From Notospermus geniculatus (Eukaryota; Nemertea; Pilidiophora; Heteronemertea; Lineidae), in NCBI GenBank assembly GCA_002633025.1, contig NMRB01000079.1:154099-218098 (forward strand): a stretch of DNA of 64,000 nucleotides, given 5' to 3'. Made by a program: the position numbers and the translations under genes. How positions within the stretch are numbered: the stretch's first letter is position 1; each line of letters opens with the position of its first letter. Below are positions 32,971 to 43,256 of the stretch, one piece after another. The notes beneath the pieces were generated by a model, which was not told the origin of the DNA, did not search any database, and worked only from the letters and a program-made list of their open reading frames with translations.

Positions 32971-32999
32971 CGGTACCAGCTATGGAGAGCTTTTGAGCT

Positions 33000-33155
33000 G
33001 TCAGAGTGGTACAGTGGAAACATTGGTCCTGTCACCGCTGAGGTTCAGGTTCGAACCTCATCGAACCCATCCTTCATGTGATAGAGAGGACAGCTCTTTG
33101 ACAACACAAGTTTTCTCCGGGCACTCTGGTTTCCTTCTGCTGTACATTCTGTCTC
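33000..33155 (+). mobile_element. SINE-B, near complete
   Basis: GTCAGAGTGGTACAGTGGAA (A box), GGTTCGAACCTC (B box), CATGTGATAGAGAGGACAGC, and tail GGTTTCCTTCTGCTGTAC. Confidence 0.72.
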
Positions 33156-33171
33156 TGCAATCAACACCATA

Positions 33172-33361
33172 TGTGACCCGCTCTGGCGAAAAGGGACGCA
33201 TGTCGCTCAGAAGGTGAGCCTAAACGAACCGAGATGATACCAGGAGAGAATGGAAGAAATAGATAAATTGTTTCAGATTTCATAACAGGCAGACAATACT
33301 GAAACTCACGAACATTTGGTCTCAACCTGCGCAGGTAAGAGCTTTGCCAGAGCGGGTCACA
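33172..33361. mobile_element. TGTGACCCGCTCTGGC MITE with TA flanks
   Basis: 190 bp, TGTGACCCGCTCTGGCGAAA to TTTGCCAGAGCGGGTCACA, TA on both sides. A diverged copy lies at 58390-58589. Confidence 0.75.
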
Positions 33362-33840
33362 TATTCTCACAACAAAAAGAGTTAAATCAAATGTGTCCTT
33401 CGTCGTCCATTTAAACATTCGGAGAACCAAATCACTGCTATCTCTCTTCAAGGATCAAAGTCTCGTATGTGCTACTCCAAGTGATAATTTACTTTAAAGT
33501 ATGTATGGCATCCGTTCGAGGCTGATTGCTTATCTCTTGTCGTCCCCGAGGGGTTCCTGTTGACATGACGATGAGGCAACAACGTTTATCACAGGCCCCG
33601 GTGGGACGTTTTGTTTTCAGATTTGAATAAATGAACTCGGTGTGTTTGAAATTTGATGTTTTTGACTTGCAAATCTTTTCTGGTTGGATATGAGGGATTC
33701 GTCTCACTGGTAATCTTATGTCAGAGTCATTTACGCCTCCATTTTCCCATGGTGGAAGGAAAGTGAAATTCTTGAGATCCTGGTCGGAATGAAACCAATT
33801 TTTATTGTACTGTTTCATGTTAAACTTCTGTCTGTAAAGG

Positions 33841-34210
33841 CAGGTTTCCACTACCGCGGTTTCCACTACACCAGTTTCCACTATGCCAGTTTCCACTACA
33901 CCAGTTTCCACTACACTATGCCAGTTTCCACTACGCCAGTTTCCACTATGCCAGTTTCCACTATGCCAGTTTCCACTACGCCAGTTTCCACTACGCCAGT
34001 TTCCACTACGCCAGTTTCCACTACAGCAATTCCACTATGCCAGTTTCCACTATGCCAGTTTCCACTATGCCAGTTTCCACTGCACTACTTTCCACTACAC
34101 CAGTCCAGTTTCCACTACGCTGGTTTCTAATACCCCAGTTTCCACTATACTAGTTTCCACTACACCAGATTCCACTTCTTCAGTTTCCACTACATCAGTT
34201 TCCACCGTGG
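33841..34210 (+). repeat. 15-bp minisatellite, about 24 copies
   Basis: Unit CCAGTTTCCACTAYG. Because 15 is a multiple of three, frames stay open on both strands (FHYAS on +; VETGV on -). This explains the 113-, 132- and 140-codon frames. Confidence 0.88.
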
Positions 34211-34844
34211 TTTGCAGTGGACTGTGCAGTTTTCACAGGGTTTTGGTGAATGTAGTGTGGGTCTGTCTGATCACGGATTGAAACTGGAACCTCCAAGGTG
34301 AAGTTGCAACTACGCCTCTGACTGACTACCCTGTCAAAATCCACGCAACCTGTTTTTTGCATGTCACTGATCAGTAGCTGAACCTACTCTAAAAAGGCCC
34401 TAATCCGAAAACTGACAAATGGCTCCCCCTTACTTTTGAAAGTTTGAATGATGGGGAAGATCACGACAATCTCTGGAGCATTCTCTCATTACTGAAAATT
34501 TTTACGGAGTTCCGATCGACTCCGAATGCACCTGCTCTTCTCTTACGATGCATAGATCTGGTGTACTTTGTACGATTCCCCTGAGGCAGAAGTTTCACGA
34601 AGTTTTACCTAGCCAGCTTCTCACCATTTCTTGTCAATTCATTGCAAAAGTGAAATTCAAATCTCACGATCGTATTTGTAAAAGTGCGTTTACATGCTGA
34701 GAATGTGGGATGGTTTAGTTTCAACTGTAGGTTCTCAAGTTTTCCCAAGTGCGCGGTAAACCTGTCCATTGTGTAGGTGGTTTCTCTCCTTCCGAGTTGA
34801 TTCAGGGCTCAAAAAATTAAAATTTCCTTGATTTAACTCTCTTA
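34211..34844. other. No gene or repeat recognised
   Basis: Unique-looking AT-rich sequence. Confidence 0.35.
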
Positions 34845-34978
34845 CATTGGAAACATCGGCGGCGGTCGGCTCTGAGGTTCCAAGTTCAATGTCTGGTTGG
34901 ACCTGCTCTTCTTGTGATAGAGGACAACTCTCTTTGACAGTGGAGATTTCCTCCAGGCACTCTAGTTTCCTCCCGTAA
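34845..34978 (+). mobile_element. SINE-B, interrupted in its tail
   Basis: TTGGAAACATCGGCGG, TGTGATAGAGGACAACTCTC, CACTCTAGTTTCCTCCCGTA, then broken by the next element. Confidence 0.6.
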
Positions 34979-35188
34979 TAGAGGCATTGCAATGACGTCA
35001 TCCTGGCGGCCATTCTGGAGGATACAGGGTGCAGAGGTGTGAGCCGACTGTGACATGACTTGCATGAAGTGCGCCACCCATTGTTTGACATGACGTCATT
35101 GGGGCATGCACGGCGCATTTCGCTGTGCCTCCTCTGCAGCATGTGTCCTCCAGCATGGCGGCTTGTGACGTCATGTGCAAAGCCTCTA
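34979..35188. mobile_element. TAGAGGC…GCCTCTA element (copy 1)
   Basis: TAGAGGCATTGCAATGACGT and ACGTCATGTGCAAAGCCTCT, with CCTGGCGGCCATTCTGGAGG mirrored inside. It sits in the SINE tail. Confidence 0.72.
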
Positions 35189-35194
35189 TACATT

Positions 35195-35525
35195 AGACCT
35201 GTTTACATGGAGTCGGTTCGATTCGATCTGTTTGAGGCCCGTCCACTGACTTTTTGTACCATGAAAAGGGAAGGATAGTACAGGTCACATGATTTGTCAT
35301 GGCACGAAAAGCAAGTGAACTGGCCTACCACGGATACAGAGGGAGGCGCACTGGGCGCGCACCTCCCCTTTTGGCCAACAAATCTGTAAAATCAACCGTG
35401 AAATTCTGGAAGTGGGCGCAAATTTGTATGTTCCCTGCATAGGGCGCCCCCTCTTTTCCCAAATCCTGGATCCGCCCCTGCTGGCCTCGAACCAGATTGA
35501 ACCGACTCCGTGTAAAAAGCGCTAT
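35195..35525. mobile_element. TTTACAYGGAGTCGGTTCGA element hosting a hAT5-like insertion
   Basis: Ends TTTACATGGAGTCGGTTCGA and TTGAACCGACTCCGTGTAAA. The uninterrupted relative is 42391-42555. Confidence 0.65.
35325..35480 (-). mobile_element. hAT5-like element with CTGGC duplication
   Basis: The host reads GTGAACTGGCCTCGAAC at 42501; here CTGGC is doubled (35320-35324, 35481-35485) around this 156-bp element. It ends GGATCCGCCCCTG. Confidence 0.72.
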
Positions 35526-36169
35526 TATTTTGCCCCAGACTTGACGGCCTTATTTGGCATTTACGGTAGCTGTTGGTTCTACGTTTTAATGACGTAGGTC
35601 GCAAAGCGAGACCCACCTCTCATCCTCATTATTCTCATTCTTTGGGCAAGTCTTAAACTTCCTAATACCATATTATAAAATTTCTTGTAAATCTTGACTA
35701 TAGATCATATTTCCAGTGTATTGTCTCTCTGTCTTTGATATGAGACACCCTTCGTGCATAATATCATGATCCTTGAGGGTCGCAAATGTCTCCTGATTAC
35801 AATATGAATACCGTATTCTATTTACACCCTATCTATTCTTTTGCCATTACCCTTCATTTGTCTTCTCCGCCAGTCGGAAAAACAAATTACCCTCGCTCAA
35901 TTTCTCGTAAAATTGGCTCAATCTTGAGGATTTGATCATGTAAGTCTTCGCAAAACCCAGTCTGCTGTTCGTATGTCTTTGCAGAACCCGGTCTGTAGTC
36001 TTTCCAATGGTTCACCCGGGGACTTGCATAGTACCGCACCAATTGAGGATCATGGGACAATTTACCCAATGATCTTGTTGAGCTGTGGGTAATCTTTGGT
36101 ACAAATGACAGCTGAGTACTTCAGACTTGTAAAATAACCCTTTGAGGACTGAGGTTGATTCAACCCTTT
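35526..36169. other. No gene seen
   Basis: AT-rich; short frames only. Confidence 0.35.
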
Positions 36170-36329
36170 CAGACACGGATCCAGGGGGGCACACCCGGTG
36201 CGCGCTTCCCCTTTCGGCCAAGAAATCTGTAAATTCTGAAATTTGGAGCAAATCATTGAAATTCACCGCAGATTCAATGTTTCTAGAACAGTGCGCCCCC
36301 TTATTTCGGAAATCGTGGATCCGCCCCTG
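36170..36329 (-). mobile_element. hAT5-like element with CCTTT duplication
   Basis: CAGACACGGATCCAGGGGG to GGATCCGCCCCTG, CCTTT on each side (36165-36169, 36330-36334). Confidence 0.75.
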
Positions 36330-36544
36330 CCTTTCACCCTTCTTTGAGCAGACCGAGAGCCGAGTGGTTTGATCTTGCAAATGGCAGGTTCCAGGTTCGA
36401 ATGCAGCCTGGGCAATATGCGTATGGGATTAATCATCCCTGTGGCTCTTCATGTCGGTTGCATGGGACAGTAAGCCGTCAGTGATGCCTTGTACCTTGTG
36501 CCTTTACAAAATTGCAGAACCTTTTTAAAAGTTCGCCGATTTTG

Positions 36545-36707
36545 AGAGTTTTCTCGTGCGAGTTGGCTCTCTATGGGCAACTCAACTGTAGAAAACTATG
36601 GGCAGTTGGTTGTGTCATGGTCGCTGCTAAACTCATTGGAGCCAACAATGGTGAAATGCCCATTGAGAGCCAACTTGCATGAAAAATTCTCATGTGGAGC
36701 AAAGTCT
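36545..36707. mobile_element. GAGAGTTTTCTCGTGCGAGT foldback MITE
   Basis: Reversed at GCCAACTTGCATGAAAAATT. Half copies at 32065-32190, 53182-53215, 54590-54655, 55430-55487, 57665-57745 and 62440-62510. Confidence 0.6.
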
Positions 36708-37268
36708 TTAGTGAAATCGACATTTCCATTTTGAAATCACCTCAAACTCGCAAATATCTGAACCAAATTTCATGTGTCACATGCAGAATGGTTTCAGCAA
36801 ATGGAAATTGGCCACGGGATATAGTTAACTGCCGATTCAAAACTCTAGGGCAATAAAATGATAAATTAGGTCTTGCCGTGTCGTGGAAAATGAATCCAGC
36901 CAAGGTGACCAATTTTGGCGGTAATAGACCCTTAATGGAGTGCCGGGCCCAGATTTATGGGTGCGGGATTTAGATAGATGTGCATTGTGGAAGCAGGCGG
37001 ATGATTTGATTTCCTGCCGTCATTTCAGATGGTTGGAGTTCGCTGAGTTTTGTTTATAGGAATTTGTTACGCTTGTTTTGTCTTAGGTGCGTTCGTATTT
37101 GTTGGTTTTAAAATCTGATGAAATCATCTGGTGAGAGCAGACGGCATCTTGGGATGTTTCTCCACAGGGGTGAGTTGTTTTGAAAAGTATTTGAAGGAAG
37201 TTTGTTCATTTTACATATCTCAGAAACTTCTCTTCAATTTCTTCTCAAAATTTTCTGGTTACACTGCC
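36708..37268. other. No gene seen
   Basis: Unique-looking sequence with no supported feature. Confidence 0.3.
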
Positions 37269-37273
37269 AGATT

Positions 37274-37435
37274 CAGGGGCGGATACATGATTTTGGAAAA
37301 GAGGGTGCACACTGTGGTAGAAACATTGAAATCTGCAGTGAATTTAAATAATTTGCTCCAAATTTCATAATTTCACGGTCAATTTTACAGATTTGTTGGC
37401 TGAAAGAGGGGGCGCGCCCCCTGGATCCGTGCCTG
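37274..37435 (+). mobile_element. hAT5-like element with AGATT duplication
   Basis: CAGGGGCGGATACATGATTT to CTGGATCCGTGCCTG; AGATT at 37269-37273 and 37436-37440. Confidence 0.78.
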
Positions 37436-38180
37436 AGATTTTGTGCTACTCAGGAACCTCTGATGTACGACTTTCATTGTTGACTAACAGTCTGAAAATC
37501 TTTATCTTCATCAACCAAACATCCCCATGCTAAATGTGGGCGTTATCTTGTTTGAGGCAAAAACTTCCAAGTACAACCCTCTTCAATTTCAAGCGAAAAG
37601 TTTTGAAAACTCCAGGCAGTGAGATTAAAAAAAGGATCTTCAAATAATTTACATAAATATTAGCTGTCTTCAGTGAAATCTAATAGAATCTTATCATTAT
37701 GTTTGGAACTCAGACTGTAAATTTTCCAAAATCACCCGAGGAAAGATGGTGCGTAACATAAATTTCAACAATGGAGCAATGAAAGTTAAATATTGAGCTC
37801 ATTTAGAGGGAAAACACAACACTACGGATTATTTACAACCCAAATGTGAAATTTATTTTGAGAAAAAGTTGGTGATGGAAGATGTGGGGGCTCTGAAGAA
37901 TATTTGCCGGCGTATTTCCTTTTTATCCTGAGTAATGAATTTATTGGGGTTTTTTCTCAGTTTTGTCATAAATGTGAGCCGCTCCAGCAAAAGCAGACGC
38001 TTGTAGCAAGTGATCATCATTGGCCGTCAGTTTACTCAACTATTATCACTGCTGTCCACTCAGTAGTAAACCCACATCATTGTACATTTCAGCTGTTGTG
38101 CTGCAAGGTCGTTAACCCTTTCCTCGGATTGTGACACGCGTCTGCTTTTGCTGGAGCAGCGGCTCACAAATATTGATATC
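37436..38180. other. No gene; GCTCCAGCAAAAGCAGACGC inverted pair
   Basis: GAGCCGCTCCAGCAAAAGCA (37977) is mirrored by TGCTTTTGCTGGAGCAGCGG (38143), giving a foldback of about 180 bp. Confidence 0.5.
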
Positions 38181-38191
38181 GTGGAACTTCC

Positions 38192-38870
38192 ATCTATTGA
38201 CACCTCTCTATTAAGGACACCGTACTTTGGTCCTGAACATTTCAATAGACCGAGTTCTCAAATTGACGTAAACGACAAAGATCTGCACACTTCCGCCGAA
38301 ATCTCAACCACAACCTTGGTCGGAAACTGAATGATGTGACGCAGACAACCCCACGACAGTGACGCCAAAAATGTTGTGTCAGACTCGACCATTGCTGAAT
38401 CATGGATGGCGTCACATCAGTCGGTTTCAGATCAAGGTTCTGGTTGAGATTTCGGCGGAAGTGCGCAGATCTGCGAATTCGAGAATCGTCTATTCAGTTT
38501 GACCGTGATGGAGGACACTTCCCTAGAAAGGATACCCAACTTCCATCACAAAGTGGGGATTTCGATTCCTCTTTACCTTGGTAGTGAGGACACCTCTCTA
38601 TTAAGGACACCAAATTTTGTCCCACAGTGGGCTATTTCAATTCCTCTTGACCTTGGTTCTGAGGACACCTCACCATTAAGGACACCCAACTTCCATTACA
38701 AAGTTAGGATTTCGATTCCTCTTGACCTTTATAGCGGGACACCTCTCTATTAAGGACACCCAACTCCTGTCCCAAAGGGCCATTTCAATTCATTTTGACG
38801 CCCACAGTGCGGGCACCTCTCTATTACGGACAACGTTATCAGTTCAGTGGGTGTCCGTAGGAGAGGTTCC
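38192..38870 (-). repeat. Array of the CAGTGGAACC terminus, about 77-bp period
   Basis: About five units of GGACACCTCTCTATTAAGGACACC followed by TTTCRATTCMTCTTGACCTT, ending in AGGAGAGGTTCC near 38864. The array is split at 38244 by an ATAGAC MITE. Confidence 0.75.
38245..38493. mobile_element. ATAGAC…GTCTAT MITE (copy 3), inside the array
   Basis: Same arms as copy 2. The host word CATTTCAATTCATTTTGACC is interrupted between CATTTCA and TTCAGTTTGACC. Confidence 0.72.
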
Positions 38871-39299
38871 TCAATATTAGTCAAACAGGCCAACCTTTCA
38901 TGTACTTGAGACTATAATACCCCATCAAAATGATGACTTCTGAATGAAAGGTTCTGTCTCCTGATGAAGCCGCCATATTACCTTTTTTGCAAATCACTCT
39001 GCCATTTAGTCATAAAATAATGAGATATTTTCGACTTTCCACATGATTGATTACGCAATAAATAACCCGGTCTCTTGGTTGGGATGTAATGTAATCCATG
39101 TGATATCGAGCCATGAAATTGGTTTGTAAGAGTTAACTCTTTACCACTCTACTCCATCGGGCAAGGTCCTAGGTAGGTTTCCTTGTTCTAAACTGTGAAA
39201 AGGGAAACAGGAACAACTATCTGAGCATGCTTATTTCACTGACATTGTGTTGGATTTGGCGCAGTGTCATTCCGTGAAATCGCAACGAATCACCCATTG
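38871..39299. other. No gene seen
   Basis: Unique-looking sequence. Confidence 0.3.
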
Positions 39300-39464
39300 C
39301 AGGGGCGGATCCACAATTTTGGAAAAGAGGGGTGCACTGTGCTAGAAACATTGAAATCTGCGGTGAATTTCAATGATTTGCTCCAAATTTCAGAATTTCA
39401 TGGTCAATTTTACAGATTTGTTGGCCGAAAGGGGGGACACGCCCACCCCCTGGATCCGCACCTG
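39300..39464 (+). mobile_element. hAT5-like element
   Basis: CAGGGGCGGATCCACAATTT to CTGGATCCGCACCTG, full length (165 bp). No matching flank duplication is seen (CATTG / CAATG are instead mirror images). Confidence 0.7.
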
Positions 39465-39484
39465 CAATGGAGTAGGGCTAGGCC

Positions 39485-39730
39485 CAGATGAGGTACGCTT
39501 CAGTTCATTGCGTATGGTACGGGTGTGTCATGCGTCTCTTCTGCGTGATGTCCACACACCATTGGCAAATGATGTTACATCTTCACTACCTTCCACGGCG
39601 GCGCGCGACGTCTGCGGAAGATACGAGGACGGTATACGCATGACGCTGCATGTGGTTCACGGATGGTGTGTGGTGCGGAAGGGAGGGCAATTGTGCAACG
39701 TGCTCTTTGCCAAATATTGTCTGAAAAGCC
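39485..39730 (-). mobile_element. CTTCCGCRTCGCACACCATC-family element (copy 1)
   Basis: Shares CGGAAGATACGAGGACGGTA with 46590 and 61640 in opposite orientation. Other copies at 46520-46780 and 61570-61840. Ends near ACAATTGACC/GATCAGTTGTGC. Confidence 0.55.
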
Positions 39731-40254
39731 ATTAAGGCCGTATTTGGCGCTGGGCTCTCAAGTCAATACAGGAATTTTCTTGGATTTCATCAACACAGGA
39801 AGGATCAGGGACTTGGGTACAAATCGAACCCTAGCTTTCGTGCTTCCTGGTGATGTTGTTCAGCTACACCGCCTCAACACTCAAGGAAAGGAAAACAAAT
39901 TTCACAATCAGCCATTAACTGTTCTCTACTTCAAGATAATATGAAAAAAACTCGACTCCTCGATGGCACCAACATCAAACACGTTGAAAATTGACAACTC
40001 AATCAGAATAAGAGTGCATTGAGTCGCTTCTTTTTTTATTTTTATTACTTCGATGTCATTTCATCCTCAAGTTAATGGAATTGTTCAATTTTCTGCTTGA
40101 TCTATTTTACAATTGCATAATGGCTTCACTGTCGTCTGCCAACTTGTGTTTATAATCTGACTGGCTCCTTATCAATAATGATCCATAATGATGAAACGTC
40201 TCCGCAATTTTTTTGATTGATTAACTGTGGTTTTAACCCTTTTGCAGTCTAGCC
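39731..40254. other. No gene called
   Basis: A 93-codon frame (39663-39944) begins inside a repeat and lacks supporting signals. Confidence 0.35.
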
Positions 40255-40416
40255 ACCAGTATTTTGTTTAATTTTTCTGTCAGGGCCAATGCCATAGCAT
40301 TATTGGCCCTGGTAAGTAAGGAAGAGGCCATCTCAAGCTACTCGTGTTCCTCACTTGGATGGGGTCTTTTACAAGGCACCATGGCTTACTGTCCCATGCG
40401 ACGGATGTCCTCTCTA

Positions 40417-40617
40417 TAGAGGCTTTGCAATGACATCATCCTGGCGGCCATTCTGGAGGACACAGGGCACAGATGTGTGAGCCGACCGTGACGTGACTTG
40501 CGTGAAGTGCGCCACGCCATTGTTTGACGTAACGTCACTGGGGCATGCATTTCGCTGCACCTCTGCAGCATGTGCCCTCCAGCATGGCAGCTTGTGACGT
40601 CATGTGCAAGGCCTCTA
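40417..40617. mobile_element. TAGAGGC…GCCTCTA element (copy 2)
   Basis: Near-identical to 34979-35188; it directly abuts the truncated CAGTGGAACC element that follows. Confidence 0.72.
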
Positions 40618-40914
40618 TTGGGGACGCCTTTTGGACTGACAGACGCTGTTCTTAAGTGAGAGGTGTCCTGATCACAGAGGTCAAAATGATTAGAAATGGT
40701 CAATTTGGGGGCTGAACGTCGGTGTCCTTAATAGAAAGGTGTCCTCTTGGCAGAGGTGTCCGTTAGGCTTCCTTTACATGGAAGTATACGGTATACGAAA
40801 ACGCCGATTGACAATGGCTTCACGGTCATGAATCCTCGGGAAGCCTTTGTTAACAGACATTTTCGTATACCGTATACTTCTATGTAATGGAAGCCTTAAG
40901 GGAGGTTCCACTGT
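40618..40914 (+). mobile_element. CAGTGGAACC element (copy 6) with a TTA-flanked insertion
   Basis: The interior and the right end GGGAGGTTCCACTG are intact; the word GTCCGTTAAGGGAGG is split at 40765. Confidence 0.72.
40766..40895. mobile_element. PIF/Harbinger-type MITE with TTA duplication
   Basis: GGCTTCCTTTACATGG to ATGTAATGGAAGCC, 130 bp; TTA at 40763-40765 and 40896-40898. A 3-bp TTA duplication is the hallmark of PIF/Harbinger. The empty site is visible at 21227-21240. Confidence 0.8.
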
Positions 40915-41102
40915 TGTCTTTATCTTTCAGCAGTTACATTGTTTGTAGATGGGCGCTGTTGTGAGGGTTTGAAATCAACAAAGCTATAGATCTGTTGCTT
41001 GCCTCGTATCCAATTCCCACTTGATTTGATATCGCAAGAATCAGATCGTTCCGTTTCAAGAAATAGTCGGCTAACACTTGTTCTTTTGTTTGTTTTTTTC
41101 AG

Positions 41103-42242
41103 TCGTTAATCTCCGAGAGTGGCGAAGACATGAGGAGCTGTAATCGACAAAACTGGGTCTGGTTACTTGAGTGATTTGTGCGTAACTGGGAATCGATAGC
41201 TTTTGTCATGGAAACAGATACGAAATCAACGGGCGATCCGGACCATTTTGACGCGGTCGATCCCGGCGGAGTTGAAAACCGGGGTTTTAGCGAAGAAATA
41301 GGAAAGAAGAATGTCTCGGAAGCAAAAGAAGTTTCTGATGAAAATATGAACGGGGATGACAGTAAAAATGTGTGTGATCAGGTTGATGAGGCAAGGACTA
41401 AGGAACCGGCGACGTTACCGGTTGAAACAGCAGAAAGACCGGCAACACTTCCTGTGGAAATTAAACCCGGTTTTCTTGTGAATAATGATTTGGATGACAT
41501 GACGTATAAGGACGGCATGGCGATGTCGCCGTCTTATTATATGTTGACGCCCGATGAGTTGTCCATTGATGGATCCGAATCGCCGCATTCGGAACACTCT
41601 GCTGACGTTTTTCGACCGCCGCCTCATGGGGAGTTTACATTCGAGGGTGATCTATGGAAAAAAGATGGCGCTAAACGAACTAATGATTCGTGGAATCCAG
41701 TGGACGAGAAACGTGATAACGCAACCGGCGGTGAAAAAACACATGATGAGGGACCACCGGGGAGTAATTTACAACGAACTGAATTAACGGCTGTTAGTCC
41801 GAACACGGGGCATCCGTTAGCGTTGAATAGACAGTCGGTGGAAGTCGAGATTAACCGTGTTAGTTCTGAAACTGCTGAGGATGAATCGCCGAAAAGACGT
41901 GTCATCGAAGTCGATAACAAAGATCGCCATTTTGGTGCACACGATTCTCTATCGCGGGATAGCAGTATTGATGAAATTCTTTAGACGTTCCTGACCCGGT
42001 TGGAAACGGGAATATGGCGAACGGTGCCACGTGTATTCGTATCGGAGATGATATTTTAGAAAGTTCCACAGACCCGGATGTTCCAAGAACTTCAACCTCA
42101 TTCCAGGATATTAAGTTGACGTTAGATCGCGATCGTCCGTCCGTTAGCTATCGCTCAAATAGTAACTCCATGAATCGGGATTATTATCAGACTGACGTGG
42201 TCACCTTGGAGGAGATTAGGCCACGAGTTTTCAATCCAGCAG
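41103..42242 (+). CDS. Large 5' coding exon of an unrecognised gene, with one frame break
   Basis: A T-rich tract ending in AG (41101-41102) opens the exon and CAG|GTAAGG closes it at 42242. Translation probably starts at ATG 41208 (G at +4); an in-frame TGA at 41172 lies upstream. Residues 1-258 run in one frame to TAG 41982. The next frame (-1) is open from 41975 and continues as DVPDPVGNGN for 86 more codons to the donor, leaving one unpaired base (phase 1). The two frames share only about 10 nt around a CTTT run, so a missing T, a true frameshift or a damaged allele are all possible. The protein is rich in Ser, Asp, Glu and Pro. It has a doubled PATLPVE (67-73, 78-84), several SP sites (107, 125, 197, 227), RDSS at 250-253, and no membrane segment or known domain. 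It looks like a disordered N-terminal region. I do not recognise the family. The gene model is inferred; the splice signals and the frame are seen. Confidence 0.72.
41130..41174 (+). promoter_or_regulatory. Upstream open reading frame in the leader of the 41-kb exon
   Basis: ATG 41130 opens a 14-codon frame (MRSCNRQNWVWLLE) that stops at TGA 41172-41174, 33 nt before the main ATG at 41208. It is in the same frame as the main start, so the TGA also excludes an N-terminal extension. Short uORFs this close to a start commonly reduce translation. That role is inference here. Confidence 0.4.
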
Positions 42243-42325
42243 GTAAGGGAAGACCACTAAGTATAAGTTAATAGCATCCTGAGGTATAAACAGTGGTTCT
42301 TAGCGCTGGCTCTCTCAATTTGAGC

Positions 42326-42390
42326 AGTCACCGTGGTGTAGTGGCTCGGGTCTCTGGCTAGTGGTCAGAAAGTCCAGGGTTTGATGCTAT
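42326..42390 (+). mobile_element. SINE-A head, broken after the B box
   Basis: CCGTGGTGTAGTGGCTCGGG, CTAGTGGTCAGAAAG, GGGTTTGATGC; then the next element. Confidence 0.65.
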
Positions 42391-42555
42391 AGCCCTTTTT
42401 ACGCGGAGTTGGTTCTATCTGGATCAAGGCAAGTTCAGTTGCTTTTTGTAGCCTGAAAACGCCATGCAACCTGGACTATTCTTCCCTTTTCACTGCATGA
42501 AAAAGTAAGTGAACTGGCCTCGAACTGGATCGAATCAACTCCGTTTAGAACGGGC
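42391..42555. mobile_element. AGCCCTTTTTACGCGGAGTT element, uninterrupted copy
   Basis: AGCCCTTTTTACGCGGAG to CTCCGTTTAGAACGGGCT. It gives the empty site for the insertion at 35325-35480. Confidence 0.65.
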
Positions 42556-42798
42556 TTATTATTATTATCATCGCGCACAACGTTTGTCTGCGGTGATAAA
42601 GGTAACGAACCCAAAGAACCACTGATTACCTCAGGATGCATTAAAAATTAATGAATAATACTGCATTGAATAGTTAAAGAAATGAGAATCTCTCACTGGT
42701 TCACGTATCAAAGGCCTTCTGTTAACATCTCGCTTTGAACAAGCAATCCCAGATATTGCTACTTTACTCCTTCTATCTTTCCGTTTGTTGTGGTAAAG

Positions 42799-42953
42799 CT
42801 GCCTTTGTGATCAACATTTCATTTGGGATGTTTTAGAAGATACAGATCTTCTGAAAGGAGACAGAAGATCAATTGTAATGCAATTAGAAATGATGCAAGA
42901 ATGCGCGGAATTTACATCTTGATGGATTTTAGGATCGTACGATGCTGAATAAA
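42799..42953 (+). pseudogene. Terminal-exon-like fragment with poly(A) signal (copy 1)
   Basis: A pyrimidine tract ending in AAAG (42797-42798) could be an acceptor. From there one frame reads CLCDQHFIWDVLEDTDLLKG and continues for 20 more codons to TGA 42920-42922. AATAAA follows at 42948, only 25 bp after the stop. The phase (needs 2 nt) does not fit the large exon ending at 42242, so it is not simply its next exon. The second copy (43653-43813) keeps frame, stop and AATAAA but lacks the AG. It may be the relic of an unrelated gene's last exon or a chance frame in a repeat. Confidence 0.25.
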
Positions 42954-43126
42954 GTTGACAGCACATGATTGTAATCTCCACGAGATCAGCTCTGCAAGCC
43001 ATGGCTGTGAGCTAAAAACGTGTGAGTGCTACCTCATTTCTGCAGGTTTTGTCTGGCACATGGCTAACTAACATGATTTCCAGTCCCGCAGACATGAGTT
43101 CAATACGTGTGCTGCCTGCTTTAGGC

Positions 43127-43256
43127 TGCAATCAAATAGAACTACACGCTACACGGATATGGCGGTTGACAATGGCCTCACAAAGGGCTCGCGACCGTGA
43201 AGCCGTTGTTAACCGGCATGTCCGTGTACCTTGTAGCTCTATGTGATTGCAGCCTT
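43127..43256. mobile_element. GGCTGCAATCA… TTA-flanked MITE
   Basis: GGCTGCAATCAAATAGAACT and GCTCTATGTGATTGCAGCC between TTA trinucleotides. Copy 2 of the duplication has only its right part (about 43985-44056). Confidence 0.65.

Noticed and set aside
33489-34281. Frames of 113-140 codons on both strands
   Set aside because: Produced by the 15-bp minisatellite; open on both strands because 15 is divisible by three.
42809-42922. Next exon of the 41-kb gene
   Set aside because: The required phase differs: the main exon leaves one base and this frame needs two. In the matching phase a stop follows after about 12 codons.
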